A stretch of 64,000 bases of DNA. Origin: Prevotella melaninogenica ATCC 25845 (lineage in GTDB: Bacteria; Bacteroidota; Bacteroidia; Bacteroidales; Bacteroidaceae). Location: assembly GCF_000144405.1 (NCBI RefSeq), contig NC_014370.1, positions 439,501-503,500 on the forward strand. Direction: 5' to 3'. Shown here piece after piece: positions 36,490-44,567 of the stretch. Made by a program: the position numbers and the translations under genes. Under the pieces are notes generated by a model, which worked only from the letters and a program-made list of their open reading frames with translations, was not told where the DNA came from and made no database searches. Positions within the stretch are counted from its first letter, which is position 1; each line of letters opens with the position of its first letter.

Positions 36490-36881
36490 ATTTTGAATAC
36501 ATGCTCTTTTGGCTTCTAAAAGACGCCTAATTAGCTTGCAAAAGATGCCCTTTAAGGCTCTTACTAACGCCCTTTTGAAGTTCAATTAAGCACCTTTTAT
36601 TTTACTACTTTATAACTAATTGACTTGCTGATGGTTACGAAGCTACTTTGTATATGTGTTTTTGCCGTTAGTTATAGATGTTTTCTTCGAAATTATGTAA
36701 TGATTTTTCAAACCCTTATCTACATATTTTCGAAGTCTAAAAAGAAATGATTTTTAATGGCATAGGATGATAATAGGATAGATAGTTAACAGTCTTATCC
36801 ATGTTTTTGTTTGATGAGTAACTATGGTTCTTACGTTAAAGCAATACGAAAAGCGTCCACTCATTTAACAGAAGAACCTTT
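36490..36881 (+). repeat. Dispersed intergenic repeat, copy A (about 390 bp)
   Basis: This stretch is similar along its length to the reverse complement of about 54380-54766. Shared blocks include TGCTCTTTTGGCTTCTAAAA, GATGGTTACRAA, GAAATTATGTAAT, GGATGATAATAG and TTTAACAGAAGA. It encodes nothing and has internal short motifs around GCCTAATT and AAAAGRTGCC. Edges are approximate. Confidence 0.8.
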
Positions 36882-36906
36882 TTGTGGGGATATCACGGTA
36901 TTAACG

Positions 36907-36927
36907 CCCCTCCCTATGGGGGAGGGG
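36907..36927. repeat. GC-rich palindrome with G-rich strand
   Basis: CCCCTCCC (36907-36914) pairs with GGGAGGGG (36920-36927) around TATGG. The G-rich strand continues to 36938 with further G runs, so a quadruplex is possible. It stands out in an A+T-rich region at the 3' end of the RlpA gene. Confidence 0.6.
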
Positions 36928-36964
36928 ATGGGGGAGGAGCAGCTTGCTTATGTCTTATTCCTTT

Positions 36965-37759
36965 CTATTCAAAGAGTCCAGTCACGCCATCCTTCACACG
37001 TTTGAAGAAGTTGGTCCAACTGCTACTTGAATTGTTCTTTGAAGTAGTAGGTTGTGTGGTTGACTTGTTCTGCTGAGCAGTCTGCTGTCGGTTGGTTGCA
37101 GCAGGAGTGGTACGGGCTGTCGCCTGACTCTTAGTCTTTGTCGCCTGCTGGTTAGCTGGAGTAGAAGTTTGTACCTGCTTGCGTGTCTCGCTAATGTTTT
37201 CTTTCTCCACCTTGCCTTGCTGTAGATTCTTTTTATAATTTAAGTGCGTATCTACTTTGCGCTCAATCTCTTTAGGTTTATCCTCTTCAACCTTTTCCCA
37301 TTCAGGGATAAACTCATAGCATACGCCAGCAGTACCATATTCAATTTCAGGTATTTCAAGTGTACCATTTGACTCAGAAGGGAATGGTATCTCTGTTTCT
37401 TTGCGTACAAGCTCAACCTTCACGTAAGCTACACCACTGGCAAGTGTACCTAATTCGCGTGCAGCAGCATAGGATAAGTCAACGACACGTCCACGAACAA
37501 ATGGGCCACGATCCGTTACGCGGACAATGACAGACTTACCATTACGAGGATTCGTAATCTTTAGACGTGTACCAAAGGGGAGTGTGCGATGTGCACAAGT
37601 AAAAGCATTACGGTCATAACGTTCGCCATTACTCATTCGGCGACCGTGTAATCCGTTACTATAATAAGAAGCTTTACCATCTGACTGTGCTTTTATAGTC
37701 AGTGTAAAGACGTTGCATAGCGCAAATAACGCTATAAGGAGAAGTTTGGTTCTATACAT
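36965..37759 (-). CDS. RlpA-like septal ring lytic transglycosylase
   Basis: RlpA proteins cleave naked glycan strands in the septal wall. The 264-aa product has a signal peptide (MYRTKLLLIALFALCNVFTL... AQS) and a double-psi beta-barrel: GKASYYSNGLHGRRMSNGE (about residues 28-46) and the catalytic-type VTDRGPFVRGRVVDLSYAAA. A Gln/Thr/Ser-rich low-complexity tail replaces the usual SPOR domain, so septal targeting may differ. Confidence 0.88.
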   Translation of the reverse strand: MYRTKLLLIALFALCNVFTLTIKAQSDGKASYYSNGLHGRRMSNGERYDRNAFTCAHRTLPFGTRLKITNPRNGKSVIVRVTDRGPFVRGRVVDLSYAAARELGTLASGVAYVKVELVRKETEIPFPSESNGTLEIPEIEYGTAGVCYEFIPEWEKVEEDKPKEIERKVDTHLNYKKNLQQGKVEKENISETRKQVQTSTPANQQATKTKSQATARTTPAATNRQQTAQQNKSTTQPTTSKNNSSSSWTNFFKRVKDGVTGLFE

Positions 37760-37799
37760 ATTAATTATTTAGTATCGCCAGCCTTCTCTCATAGAGTTT

Positions 37800-37834
37800 A
37801 TTCCCTCTCTGCTATAGAAAGCAGGAGAGGGAAT
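37800..37834 (-). terminator. Hairpin after gdhA
   Basis: ATTCCCTCTCTGCT (37800-37813) pairs with AGCAGGAGAGGGAAT (37820-37834) with one bulge. It lies just past the gdhA stop in the gap before the RlpA gene on the same strand. The following T run is poor. Confidence 0.6.
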
Positions 37835-37850
37835 AGAAAGACTGGTCTAT

Positions 37851-39188
37851 TTATACGACACCCTGGGCAAGCATAGCCTTCGCTACCTTCATGAAGCCCG
37901 CAATATTGGCGCCCTTAATATAATCGATGTAACCATCAGCCTGCTTGCCATACTTCACGCACTGCTCGTGGATAGAGCTCATGATGTAATGGAGCTTCTG
38001 ATCAACCTCTTCCGGACTCCATGAGAGACGGAGAGAGTTCTGTGACATTTCGAGACCTGATGTAGCCACACCACCTGCGTTAACAGCCTTACCAGGAGCG
38101 AAGAGCTGCTTCGCTGCAGTGAACTTATCAGCAGCCTCTGCTGTACAACCCATATTTGAAACCTCAGCTACGCACAATGGCTTGTAAGCAAGAATCTTGT
38201 CGGCATCCTCACCATTAAGCTCGTTCTGAGTAGCACATGGCAAATAGATCTCTGCCTTCTGCTCCCAAGGCTTACGACCCTTGAAGAACTGTGAACCAGG
38301 ATATTTCTCTGCATATGGCTCACAAACATCATTACCACTGTTACGGAGCTCGAGCATGTACTCGATCTTCTCACCGCTAATGCCTTCTGGGTCATAGATA
38401 TAACCATCAGGACCACTCAATGTGATAACCTTTGCACCAAGTTCGGTAGCCTTCTTAGCAGCACCCCATGCAACGTTACCGAAACCTGAGATGGCAACAG
38501 TCTTACCCTTGATGTCAAGACCGTGAGTCTCCATCATCTGGTGAACGAAGTAGAGTGCACCATAACCTGTAGCCTCTGGACGGAGGATAGATCCACCCCA
38601 TTCTCTGCCCTTACCTGTGAGCATACCCTGGAACTGGTGAGTCAGCTTACGATACTGACCAAAGAGGTAACCAATTTCACGACCACCAACACCGATATCG
38701 CCTGCAGGAACATCCTCGTCAGGACCGATGTGACGATACAACTCGTTCATGAAAGCCTGGCAGAAACGCATGATTTCAGCATCGCTCTTACCACGTGGAG
38801 AGAAGTCAGAACCACCTTTACCACCACCCATAGGCAATGTGGTGAGTGCATTCTTGAATGTCTGCTCGAAACCGAGGAACTTCAAGATACTGAGGTTTAC
38901 TGATGCGTGGAAGCGCAGACCACCCTTGTATGGGCCGATAGCGCCATTAAACTGTACGCGATAACCAATGTTTACCTGTACTTTTCCCTGGTCATCAACC
39001 CAAGGTACACGGAATGTGATGATGCGCTCAGGCTCCACAATACGCTCAATAATACTTGCGCGCTCAAACTCTGGGTGCTGATTGTAAACATCCTTTACAG
39101 ACATGAGTACTTCATGTACGGCCTGTAAATACTCTGACTCACCTGGATGCTTCTGCTCCAGTGCTTGCATGATTTTTTCGACTTCCAT
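37851..39188 (-). CDS. gdhA: NADP-type glutamate dehydrogenase
   Basis: The enzyme interconverts 2-oxoglutarate plus ammonia and glutamate in the cytosol. The 445-aa product has the catalytic-lysine motif PMGGGKGGSDF, the preceding GYRVQFNGAIGPYKGGLRFH region and the Rossmann part (VAISGFGNVAWGAAKKATEL). Length and motifs fit the hexameric NADP-dependent type of Bacteroidetes. A consensus promoter lies about 60 bases upstream. Confidence 0.95.
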   Translation of the reverse strand: MEVEKIMQALEQKHPGESEYLQAVHEVLMSVKDVYNQHPEFERASIIERIVEPERIITFRVPWVDDQGKVQVNIGYRVQFNGAIGPYKGGLRFHASVNLSILKFLGFEQTFKNALTTLPMGGGKGGSDFSPRGKSDAEIMRFCQAFMNELYRHIGPDEDVPAGDIGVGGREIGYLFGQYRKLTHQFQGMLTGKGREWGGSILRPEATGYGALYFVHQMMETHGLDIKGKTVAISGFGNVAWGAAKKATELGAKVITLSGPDGYIYDPEGISGEKIEYMLELRNSGNDVCEPYAEKYPGSQFFKGRKPWEQKAEIYLPCATQNELNGEDADKILAYKPLCVAEVSNMGCTAEAADKFTAAKQLFAPGKAVNAGGVATSGLEMSQNSLRLSWSPEEVDQKLHYIMSSIHEQCVKYGKQADGYIDYIKGANIAGFMKVAKAMLAQGVV

Positions 39189-39247
39189 AGTAAATTGACT
39201 TTTATTTGTTTATGTTAGATAGTATCATTCAGTTCAGAATGGTACGG

Positions 39248-39278
39248 CAAATATATCCAAATTCTATCAAAAGTCCAA
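39248..39278 (-). promoter_or_regulatory. Promoter of gdhA
   Basis: On the minus strand TTG (39276-39278), 20-base spacer, TATATTTG (39248-39255). The transcript would start near 39240, about 52 bases before the gdhA ATG. Confidence 0.7.
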
Positions 39279-39397
39279 ATGAAAATCAAAAATTTTTCAT
39301 TTTTTTCTTTCTTTTTGGAAGCTACTTAAGTCGCAAAAAATGGTAACCAGTATGCAAAGTAATAAAAAATATATTATTTAAGTTGCGAAAAGATAGG

Positions 39398-39424
39398 TTG
39401 ACTTGTATTTATTTTGTATTTTTG
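39398..39424 (+). promoter_or_regulatory. Candidate promoter for the receiver/PEP-binding protein
   Basis: TATTTTTG (39417-39424) matches the -7 box. A TTG at 39398-39400 is only 16 bases upstream. A start near 39432 supports translation from the ATG at 39446 rather than from 39383, which would lie upstream of the transcript. Confidence 0.5.
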
Positions 39425-39445
39425 TCCAATATTAAGTTTTGGATT

Positions 39446-42400
39446 ATGAGTGAGCAAATTCCTGCAGAATGGGGTAATTTTTACCTAAAAGACGTTAGTT
39501 TCGTCAATCTGATGATGCGACGAATCTACAATGTTTTGATTGTAGCTAATCCATACGATGCCTTCATGTTGGAGGATGATGGACGCGTGGAAGAGAAGAT
39601 CTACAATGAGTATATGGAATTAGGTCTGCGTTATCCGCCAACCTTTACACAGGTGTCTACAACCGAAGAGGCCTCTAAGGTGCTCAATACCGTAGACATT
39701 GACCTTGTTATCTGTATGCCGGGTAATGCTGATAATGATGCTTTTGATGTGGCAAGAGCTGTAAAGGCAGAGTTCCCAGTCATCCACTGTGTGGTACTGA
39801 CTCCCTTCTCTCATGGTATTACAAAGCGTATACAAAACGAAGATCTTAGTATCTTTGATTATGTGTTCTGTTGGTTGGGAAATACCAATCTCATACTTTC
39901 TATCATTAAGTTGATGGAGGATAAGATGAATATAGACAATGATATCCATGAGGTTGGTGTACAGATGATATTGCTGGTAGAAGATTCTATCCGTTTCTAC
40001 TCATCTATTCTACCTAACTTATATAGCTATATTCTCACGCAGAGTCAGAACTTTGCCACTGAAGCCTTGACCCGACACGATGCCTCTTTGCGCCAGCGTG
40101 GACGTCCAAAGGTTGTCTTAGCACGTACTTACGAGGAAGCATGGGATATCTATCAACGTTATAAAGACAACTGTTTGGGTGTTATCTCCGATGTAAGATT
40201 CCCTATTAATAATGTAGAAGATAAGGGCTCTTCTGCGACAGAAGGGAACATTCCTGTAGTAGAGAAAGATCCAGAGGCAGGCTTAAAACTACTTCGTGCC
40301 ATAAGGAAAGAAGATGAATATCTCCCTTTGATTATTGAAAGTTCGGAGAGTGAGAACCGTGAAAAGGCTGAGGCAGAAGGTTTCCACTTTGTCGATAAGA
40401 ACTCGAAGAAGATGAGTGTAGACCTTCGCCACCTACTCGAGGAACACATGGGTTTTGGCGATTTCATTTTCCGTAATCCAGAAACACGTGAGGAGGTGAT
40501 GCGTATTCGAAGCTTGAAAGAGTTGCAGGATAATATCTTTACGATTCCACGTGACTCTATGCTCTATCATATCTCCCGCAATCACATGAGTCGTTGGCTC
40601 TCTGCACGTGCCATTTTCCCAGTTTCTTCCTTCCTAAAAGGTATTACATGGCATAAACTGCAGGATGTAGATATGCACCGACAGATTATCTTTGATGCCA
40701 TTGTCGCCTATCGAAGGATGCGCAATGTGGGTGTTGTAGCCCTGTTTGATAGACGAAAATTCGACCGATATGCCCATTTTGCTCGTATTGGAGATGGCTC
40801 GTTGGGAGGTAAGGGACGTGGCTTGGCTTTCCTTGATAATGTTATTAAACTCCGACCAGACTTCAATCGCTTCCCCAATGCAAAGGTACAGATACCAAAG
40901 ACAGTCGTTCTTTGTACGGATGTCTTCGATAGCTTTATGGAACAAAACAATCTTTACCAGATTGCTTTGAGTGATGCAAGCGACGAAGAGATACTCCAAG
41001 CCTTCCTTCGTGCCCAATTGCCAGATGAATTCATAGGCGACTTCTTTACCTTCTTTGAAGCTACTCGCTCACCAATAGCCGTCCGTTCAAGTTCGTTGTT
41101 GGAAGATAGTCACTACCAACCGTTCGCAGGCATCTATTCTACCTATATGATCCCTTATCTTGAGGATAAGTATGAAATGCTCCGAATGTTGGCTTGTGCG
41201 ATTAAGGCTGTCTATGCATCAGTATATTATCGTGACTCCAAAGCCTATATGACTGCCACAAGTAATGTCATTGATCAGGAGAAGATGGCAGTTATTTTAC
41301 AGCAGGTTGTCGGTAAGGAGTATGGCGATCATTTCTATCCGAACATCTCTGGTGTGCTTCGCTCTCTCAACTATTATCCGATAGGAGAAGAGAAAGCAGA
41401 GGAAGGTATTGCCTCTTTGGCATTGGGATTAGGTAAGTATATTGTTGATGGTGGGCAGACGCTGCGTGTTTGTCCGTTCCATCCGCATCAAGTCTTACAG
41501 ATGAGCGAAATGGAAATAGCCTTGCGCGAAACCCAAACTCAGTTCTATGCTCTCGACATGAAGCATATCAGTGAGGACTTTAAGGTAGATGACGGCTTTA
41601 ATATCCTCAAACTACGTGCGAAAGATGCAGAGGCTGACGGCAGTCTACAATATATCACCTCCACTTATTCTCCCGAAGACCATGCTATTTATGATGGACT
41701 CTACGAAGGAGGAAGAAAGGTTATCTCTTTCTGTGGTGTCCTCCAACAGGACGTCTTTCCACTACCAGAGTTGTTACAAATGGCAATGACATACGGTGCT
41801 GAGGCTATGCGTCGCCCTGTGGAGATAGAGTTTGCTGTTAATTTGAATGATGACCGTACGGGTGAATTATATCTCCTGCAGATTCGTCCAATCGTTGATT
41901 CTAAACAGATGTTAGACGAAGATCTCACGACTATTCCTGATGATCAATGTCTCTTGCGGAGTCATAACTCTTTGGGACATGGCGTTTCAGACGATGTACA
42001 AGATGTTGTGTATGTAAAGACCGACAGTTCTTTTACAGCATCTAACAACCCAACTATTGCTGATGAGATAGAACGGATAAACCGCAAGTTCCTTGATACT
42101 GACAAAAATTATGTGCTCATTGGTCCTGGCCGTTGGGGTTCAAGCGACCCTTGGTTGGGTATTCCTGTGAAGTGGCCACATATCTCGGCAGCCCGTGTCA
42201 TCGTTGAGGAGGGACTGGAACACTATCGTGTAGATCCAAGTCAGGGAACACATTTCTTTCAAAATCTCACCTCTTTCGGTGTAGGCTACTTTACTATCAA
42301 TCCTTATAAGGAAGATGGATTCTATCAGCGCAGTGTACTTGATGCTCTTCCAGCTGTGGAAGAAACTCAGTGGGTACGCCATGTTCGTTTCCCAAATCCA

Positions 42401-42469
42401 TTAAAGATAATGATGGATGGTAAGAAACAAGAAGCCCTTATCATGCTTCCTCAAGAGGAAAAGGAGTAG
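39446..42469 (+). CDS. Receiver domain fused to PEP/pyruvate-binding (ATP-grasp) protein
   Basis: The 1007-aa product has an N-terminal alpha/beta region, then a receiver-like domain with the acidic pair in LLVEDS (residues 179-180), the phosphoacceptor-type Asp in GVISDVRFP (249) and the Lys in FVDKNS (318). An N-terminal PEP synthase/PPDK-type domain follows (GDGSLGGKGRGLAFLDNVI; SPIAVRSSSLLEDS). It ends with IGPGRWGSSDPWLGIPV and SQGTHFFQNLTSFGVGYF. The swivelling His domain and TIM barrel of true PEP synthase are missing, so that name would mislead. A phosphorylation-regulated role is inferred. Confidence 0.85.
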   Translation: MSEQIPAEWGNFYLKDVSFVNLMMRRIYNVLIVANPYDAFMLEDDGRVEEKIYNEYMELGLRYPPTFTQVSTTEEASKVLNTVDIDLVICMPGNADNDAFDVARAVKAEFPVIHCVVLTPFSHGITKRIQNEDLSIFDYVFCWLGNTNLILSIIKLMEDKMNIDNDIHEVGVQMILLVEDSIRFYSSILPNLYSYILTQSQNFATEALTRHDASLRQRGRPKVVLARTYEEAWDIYQRYKDNCLGVISDVRFPINNVEDKGSSATEGNIPVVEKDPEAGLKLLRAIRKEDEYLPLIIESSESENREKAEAEGFHFVDKNSKKMSVDLRHLLEEHMGFGDFIFRNPETREEVMRIRSLKELQDNIFTIPRDSMLYHISRNHMSRWLSARAIFPVSSFLKGITWHKLQDVDMHRQIIFDAIVAYRRMRNVGVVALFDRRKFDRYAHFARIGDGSLGGKGRGLAFLDNVIKLRPDFNRFPNAKVQIPKTVVLCTDVFDSFMEQNNLYQIALSDASDEEILQAFLRAQLPDEFIGDFFTFFEATRSPIAVRSSSLLEDSHYQPFAGIYSTYMIPYLEDKYEMLRMLACAIKAVYASVYYRDSKAYMTATSNVIDQEKMAVILQQVVGKEYGDHFYPNISGVLRSLNYYPIGEEKAEEGIASLALGLGKYIVDGGQTLRVCPFHPHQVLQMSEMEIALRETQTQFYALDMKHISEDFKVDDGFNILKLRAKDAEADGSLQYITSTYSPEDHAIYDGLYEGGRKVISFCGVLQQDVFPLPELLQMAMTYGAEAMRRPVEIEFAVNLNDDRTGELYLLQIRPIVDSKQMLDEDLTTIPDDQCLLRSHNSLGHGVSDDVQDVVYVKTDSSFTASNNPTIADEIERINRKFLDTDKNYVLIGPGRWGSSDPWLGIPVKWPHISAARVIVEEGLEHYRVDPSQGTHFFQNLTSFGVGYFTINPYKEDGFYQRSVLDALPAVEETQWVRHVRFPNPLKIMMDGKKQEALIMLPQEEKE

Positions 42470-42506
42470 ACATCCTCTCTAAGAAAGGGTATGATTCTAT
42501 AAAAGT

Positions 42507-42548
42507 AAAGCCATCATCTACGATTTTTGTCCGTGGGTGATGGCTTTA
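42507..42548 (+). terminator. Hairpin after the receiver/PEP-binding gene
   Basis: AAAGCCATCA (42507-42516) pairs with TGATGGCTTT (42538-42547) around 21 bases. The T run is weak (TTATTGATTT). Confidence 0.6.
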
Positions 42549-42550
42549 TT

Positions 42551-42777
42551 GATTTCTGATCTTCTTTTATGCAAAATATTTTGACTCGGTAAAAAAGGTT
42601 GCAGAATATCTATTACCAGGAATTGAGATTTATAGCAAATACATTATATCAAAGGACTTTGAATGGAGTTTTACCATAGATGACAAAGACTTTCAGCCAC
42701 TATTCAATGAATTGAACAAATATATCATGGGACCAACTTTCAGATGGCATAGGCTAATGGAGAAAGCAGCAGTATGA
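42551..42777 (+). pseudogene. ORF remnant without start codon
   Basis: An open frame of about 70 codons ends in TGA at 42775-42777 and reads like protein (GIEIYSKYIISKDFEWSF; FNELNKYIMGPTFRWHRL). It has no plausible start at its beginning; the first ATG is near its end. It is probably the tail of a lost gene next to the hipBA pair. No family is recognised. Confidence 0.4.
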
Positions 42778-42829
42778 AGAAATATTATAAGAAAAACAAA
42801 TAAAGTATTATAAACTAAACATTTTATTG

Positions 42830-42837
42830 TATATTTG
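42830..42837 (+). promoter_or_regulatory. Candidate promoter of hipBA (TATATTTG)
   Basis: A perfect -7 box lies 19 bases before the HipB ATG at 42856. No TTG is found at 19-21 bases upstream; such a weak -33 would be compatible with autoregulation, as known for hipBA. No TATCC/GGATA-type operator is seen. Confidence 0.5.
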
Positions 42838-42855
42838 TACCACAAAAGATACATT

Positions 42856-43173
42856 ATGACAAGATTTACCAAAGCCAACTGGATGACCAGAGCACTGCAA
42901 GAGAAGTTGAACGTAGTGGGTGAGCAGTTTCGCCTCGCCCGATTACGAAGAGACCTGACGATGGATCAGGTGGCACAACGTGCGCAATGCACAAGGCTTA
43001 CCCTCGCACGTTTGGAAAAGGGAGAGCCTACCGTGTCGCTCGGTGTAGTAATGCGTGTACTCAATGCCTTACAGCTCGAAGATGATATTCTCCATTTGGC
43101 TAAAGACGATGAGTTGGGGCACATGATACAAGACTTAGGCGTTAAGAATAAGAAACGAGCTTCTAAAAGATAG
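42856..43173 (+). CDS. HipB-like antitoxin, helix-turn-helix
   Basis: The 105-aa product carries a Cro/C1-type helix-turn-helix: FRLARLRRDLTMDQVAQRAQ, then CTRLTLARLEKGEPTVSLG. The ATG at 42856 is preferred over 42835, which lies within the candidate promoter. It ends 3 bases before the kinase gene. As in other HipBA pairs it probably represses the operon and neutralises HipA. Confidence 0.88.
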   Translation: MTRFTKANWMTRALQEKLNVVGEQFRLARLRRDLTMDQVAQRAQCTRLTLARLEKGEPTVSLGVVMRVLNALQLEDDILHLAKDDELGHMIQDLGVKNKKRASKR

Positions 43174-43176
43174 CAC

Positions 43177-44451
43177 ATGGAAAAATTAGATGTGATAGCC
43201 AGTTTCGACTGGATGGATAAGGAAGAAAAGGTGGGCACTCTTGGACATGAATATCTAAGAGGCTCTGACGTGTTTTCTTTTGAGTTTGATAAAAACTGGC
43301 TCAAAACCTTTCCTAAAATTGACTTTGGGCAAGACCTCCGCCCATATCCTGGGGTACAATATAGCCGAGATAACCACATCTTCGGTTGTTTTTCTGATGC
43401 TCTCCCTGACAGATGGGGACGACGACTGATAGACTTGCGTACTTCATTAGAGACAGAAGGGAAAGCAAGCCATGCCTTATCTGATTGGAATTATCTTAAA
43501 GGCGTGGAAGATGAGCTGCGTATGGGTGGTTTTCGCTTTCAGGATCCAGATAGCGGAGCATTTATCAGCTCTACACTCAGTTACAGCGTTCCGCCTGTCA
43601 TACAGATTGACGAACTTTTACAAGCTGCTAAGGAGATTGAGAAAAGCGAATATAAACATTTGAAGCCTGAAAAGAAATGGGTACAAAGGCTTTTCCAACC
43701 TGGTTCCTCAATGGGTGGCGCACGCCCAAAGGCTTGTGTCCAAAGTGGCGGTCATCTTTATCTTGCCAAATTTCCTTCCATCAATGACGACGTCAACGTA
43801 TCTCGATGGGAACACTTCGCACATCTGATGGCTAAGGAATGTGGTATCAATGTAGCTGAAACAAAAGTAATTAAGGCTGGCACTGGCCAGGATATACTAT
43901 TATCTAAGAGGTTTGATAGGACCGAAGACAACAAGAGAATCCACATGGCTTCTTCCCTTACCGTTCTCGGACTCACTGATGGCGACGGACAAAGAACAGG
44001 AAAAGGCTATTTGGATATTGTGGACTTTATCATTTCAGGAGGTGGTAACCACATTGAGACTAATTTAGAAGAGCTATACAAGCGAGTAGCCTTTAATATC
44101 TGCATTGGCAATACCGACGATCACTTTAGAAATCATTCGTTCCTGCTTGGTAAGGAAGGTTGGGAGTTGTCCCCTGCTTACGACATAAATCCAACAAACA
44201 GTTTGTTTCAGGCATTGCTTATTGATGCTAATTCGAACGACAGTTCTCTCAATAGTCTTTATAATGCTCATGAGTTTTATATGCTGGATGAAACGACAGC
44301 AAGAGGTATTATCAAGGACGTAACAAGGAACATGAAGTACTGGGAGAATATGGCAGAGGATTTAGGGCTTCCCCGACGAGAAATAACACACTTTACGAAT
44401 CGTTTTGAACAAGGTATGGAATTTCAATATGGGTCAGGACTTTGTCGGTGA
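43177..44451 (+). CDS. HipA-like Ser/Thr kinase toxin
   Basis: HipA kinases phosphorylate translation components and stop growth. The 424-aa product has the Gly-rich/Ser loop GSSMGGARPKA (about residues 176-186), the catalytic NTDDHFRNH (312-320) and the metal-binding AYDINP (334-339). All key residues are present, so it is probably active. It follows HipB by 3 bases. Confidence 0.92.
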   Translation: MEKLDVIASFDWMDKEEKVGTLGHEYLRGSDVFSFEFDKNWLKTFPKIDFGQDLRPYPGVQYSRDNHIFGCFSDALPDRWGRRLIDLRTSLETEGKASHALSDWNYLKGVEDELRMGGFRFQDPDSGAFISSTLSYSVPPVIQIDELLQAAKEIEKSEYKHLKPEKKWVQRLFQPGSSMGGARPKACVQSGGHLYLAKFPSINDDVNVSRWEHFAHLMAKECGINVAETKVIKAGTGQDILLSKRFDRTEDNKRIHMASSLTVLGLTDGDGQRTGKGYLDIVDFIISGGGNHIETNLEELYKRVAFNICIGNTDDHFRNHSFLLGKEGWELSPAYDINPTNSLFQALLIDANSNDSSLNSLYNAHEFYMLDETTARGIIKDVTRNMKYWENMAEDLGLPRREITHFTNRFEQGMEFQYGSGLCR

Positions 44452-44489
44452 GGTTAAAAGAGGGAGATATTCCATCTGTTTTCCTTTAG

Positions 44490-44504
44490 CTTATACAGTA
44501 TAAG
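44490..44504. repeat. 15-bp palindrome
   Basis: CTTATAC and GTATAAG are perfect inverted arms around one A. It lies between hipA and the convergent ligase gene; it could be a protein-binding site. Confidence 0.35.
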
Positions 44505-44567
44505 AGCATGATGTTTTCATGAAAATAATTCAGCAAAGCTTGTGTTTGGAGTTAAAACATAATGTTT

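Larger units (their letters stand above)
36173..36964. other. Intergenic region with terminator, dispersed repeat and GC-rich palindrome
   Basis: These 792 bases hold a terminator (36315-36355), short palindromes of AGCCTAATTAGGCT type near 36410-36455, one copy of the 390-bp dispersed repeat, and a C8/G8 palindrome at 36907-36927. Short open frames here are not credible genes. Confidence 0.7.

Noticed and set aside
36400..36880. CRISPR-like appearance of short repeated motifs
   Set aside because: The motifs (GCCTAATT, AAAAGRTGCC) are too short and irregularly spaced, with no unique spacers or cas genes nearby.
36811..37076. Two 64-codon frames near the GC-rich palindrome
   Set aside because: They arise from the repeat and palindrome sequence and overlap the end of the RlpA gene on the other strand.
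39446..42469. Calling this gene phosphoenolpyruvate synthase
   Set aside because: Only the N-terminal nucleotide-binding domain is present; the catalytic His domain and the PEP-binding barrel are absent.
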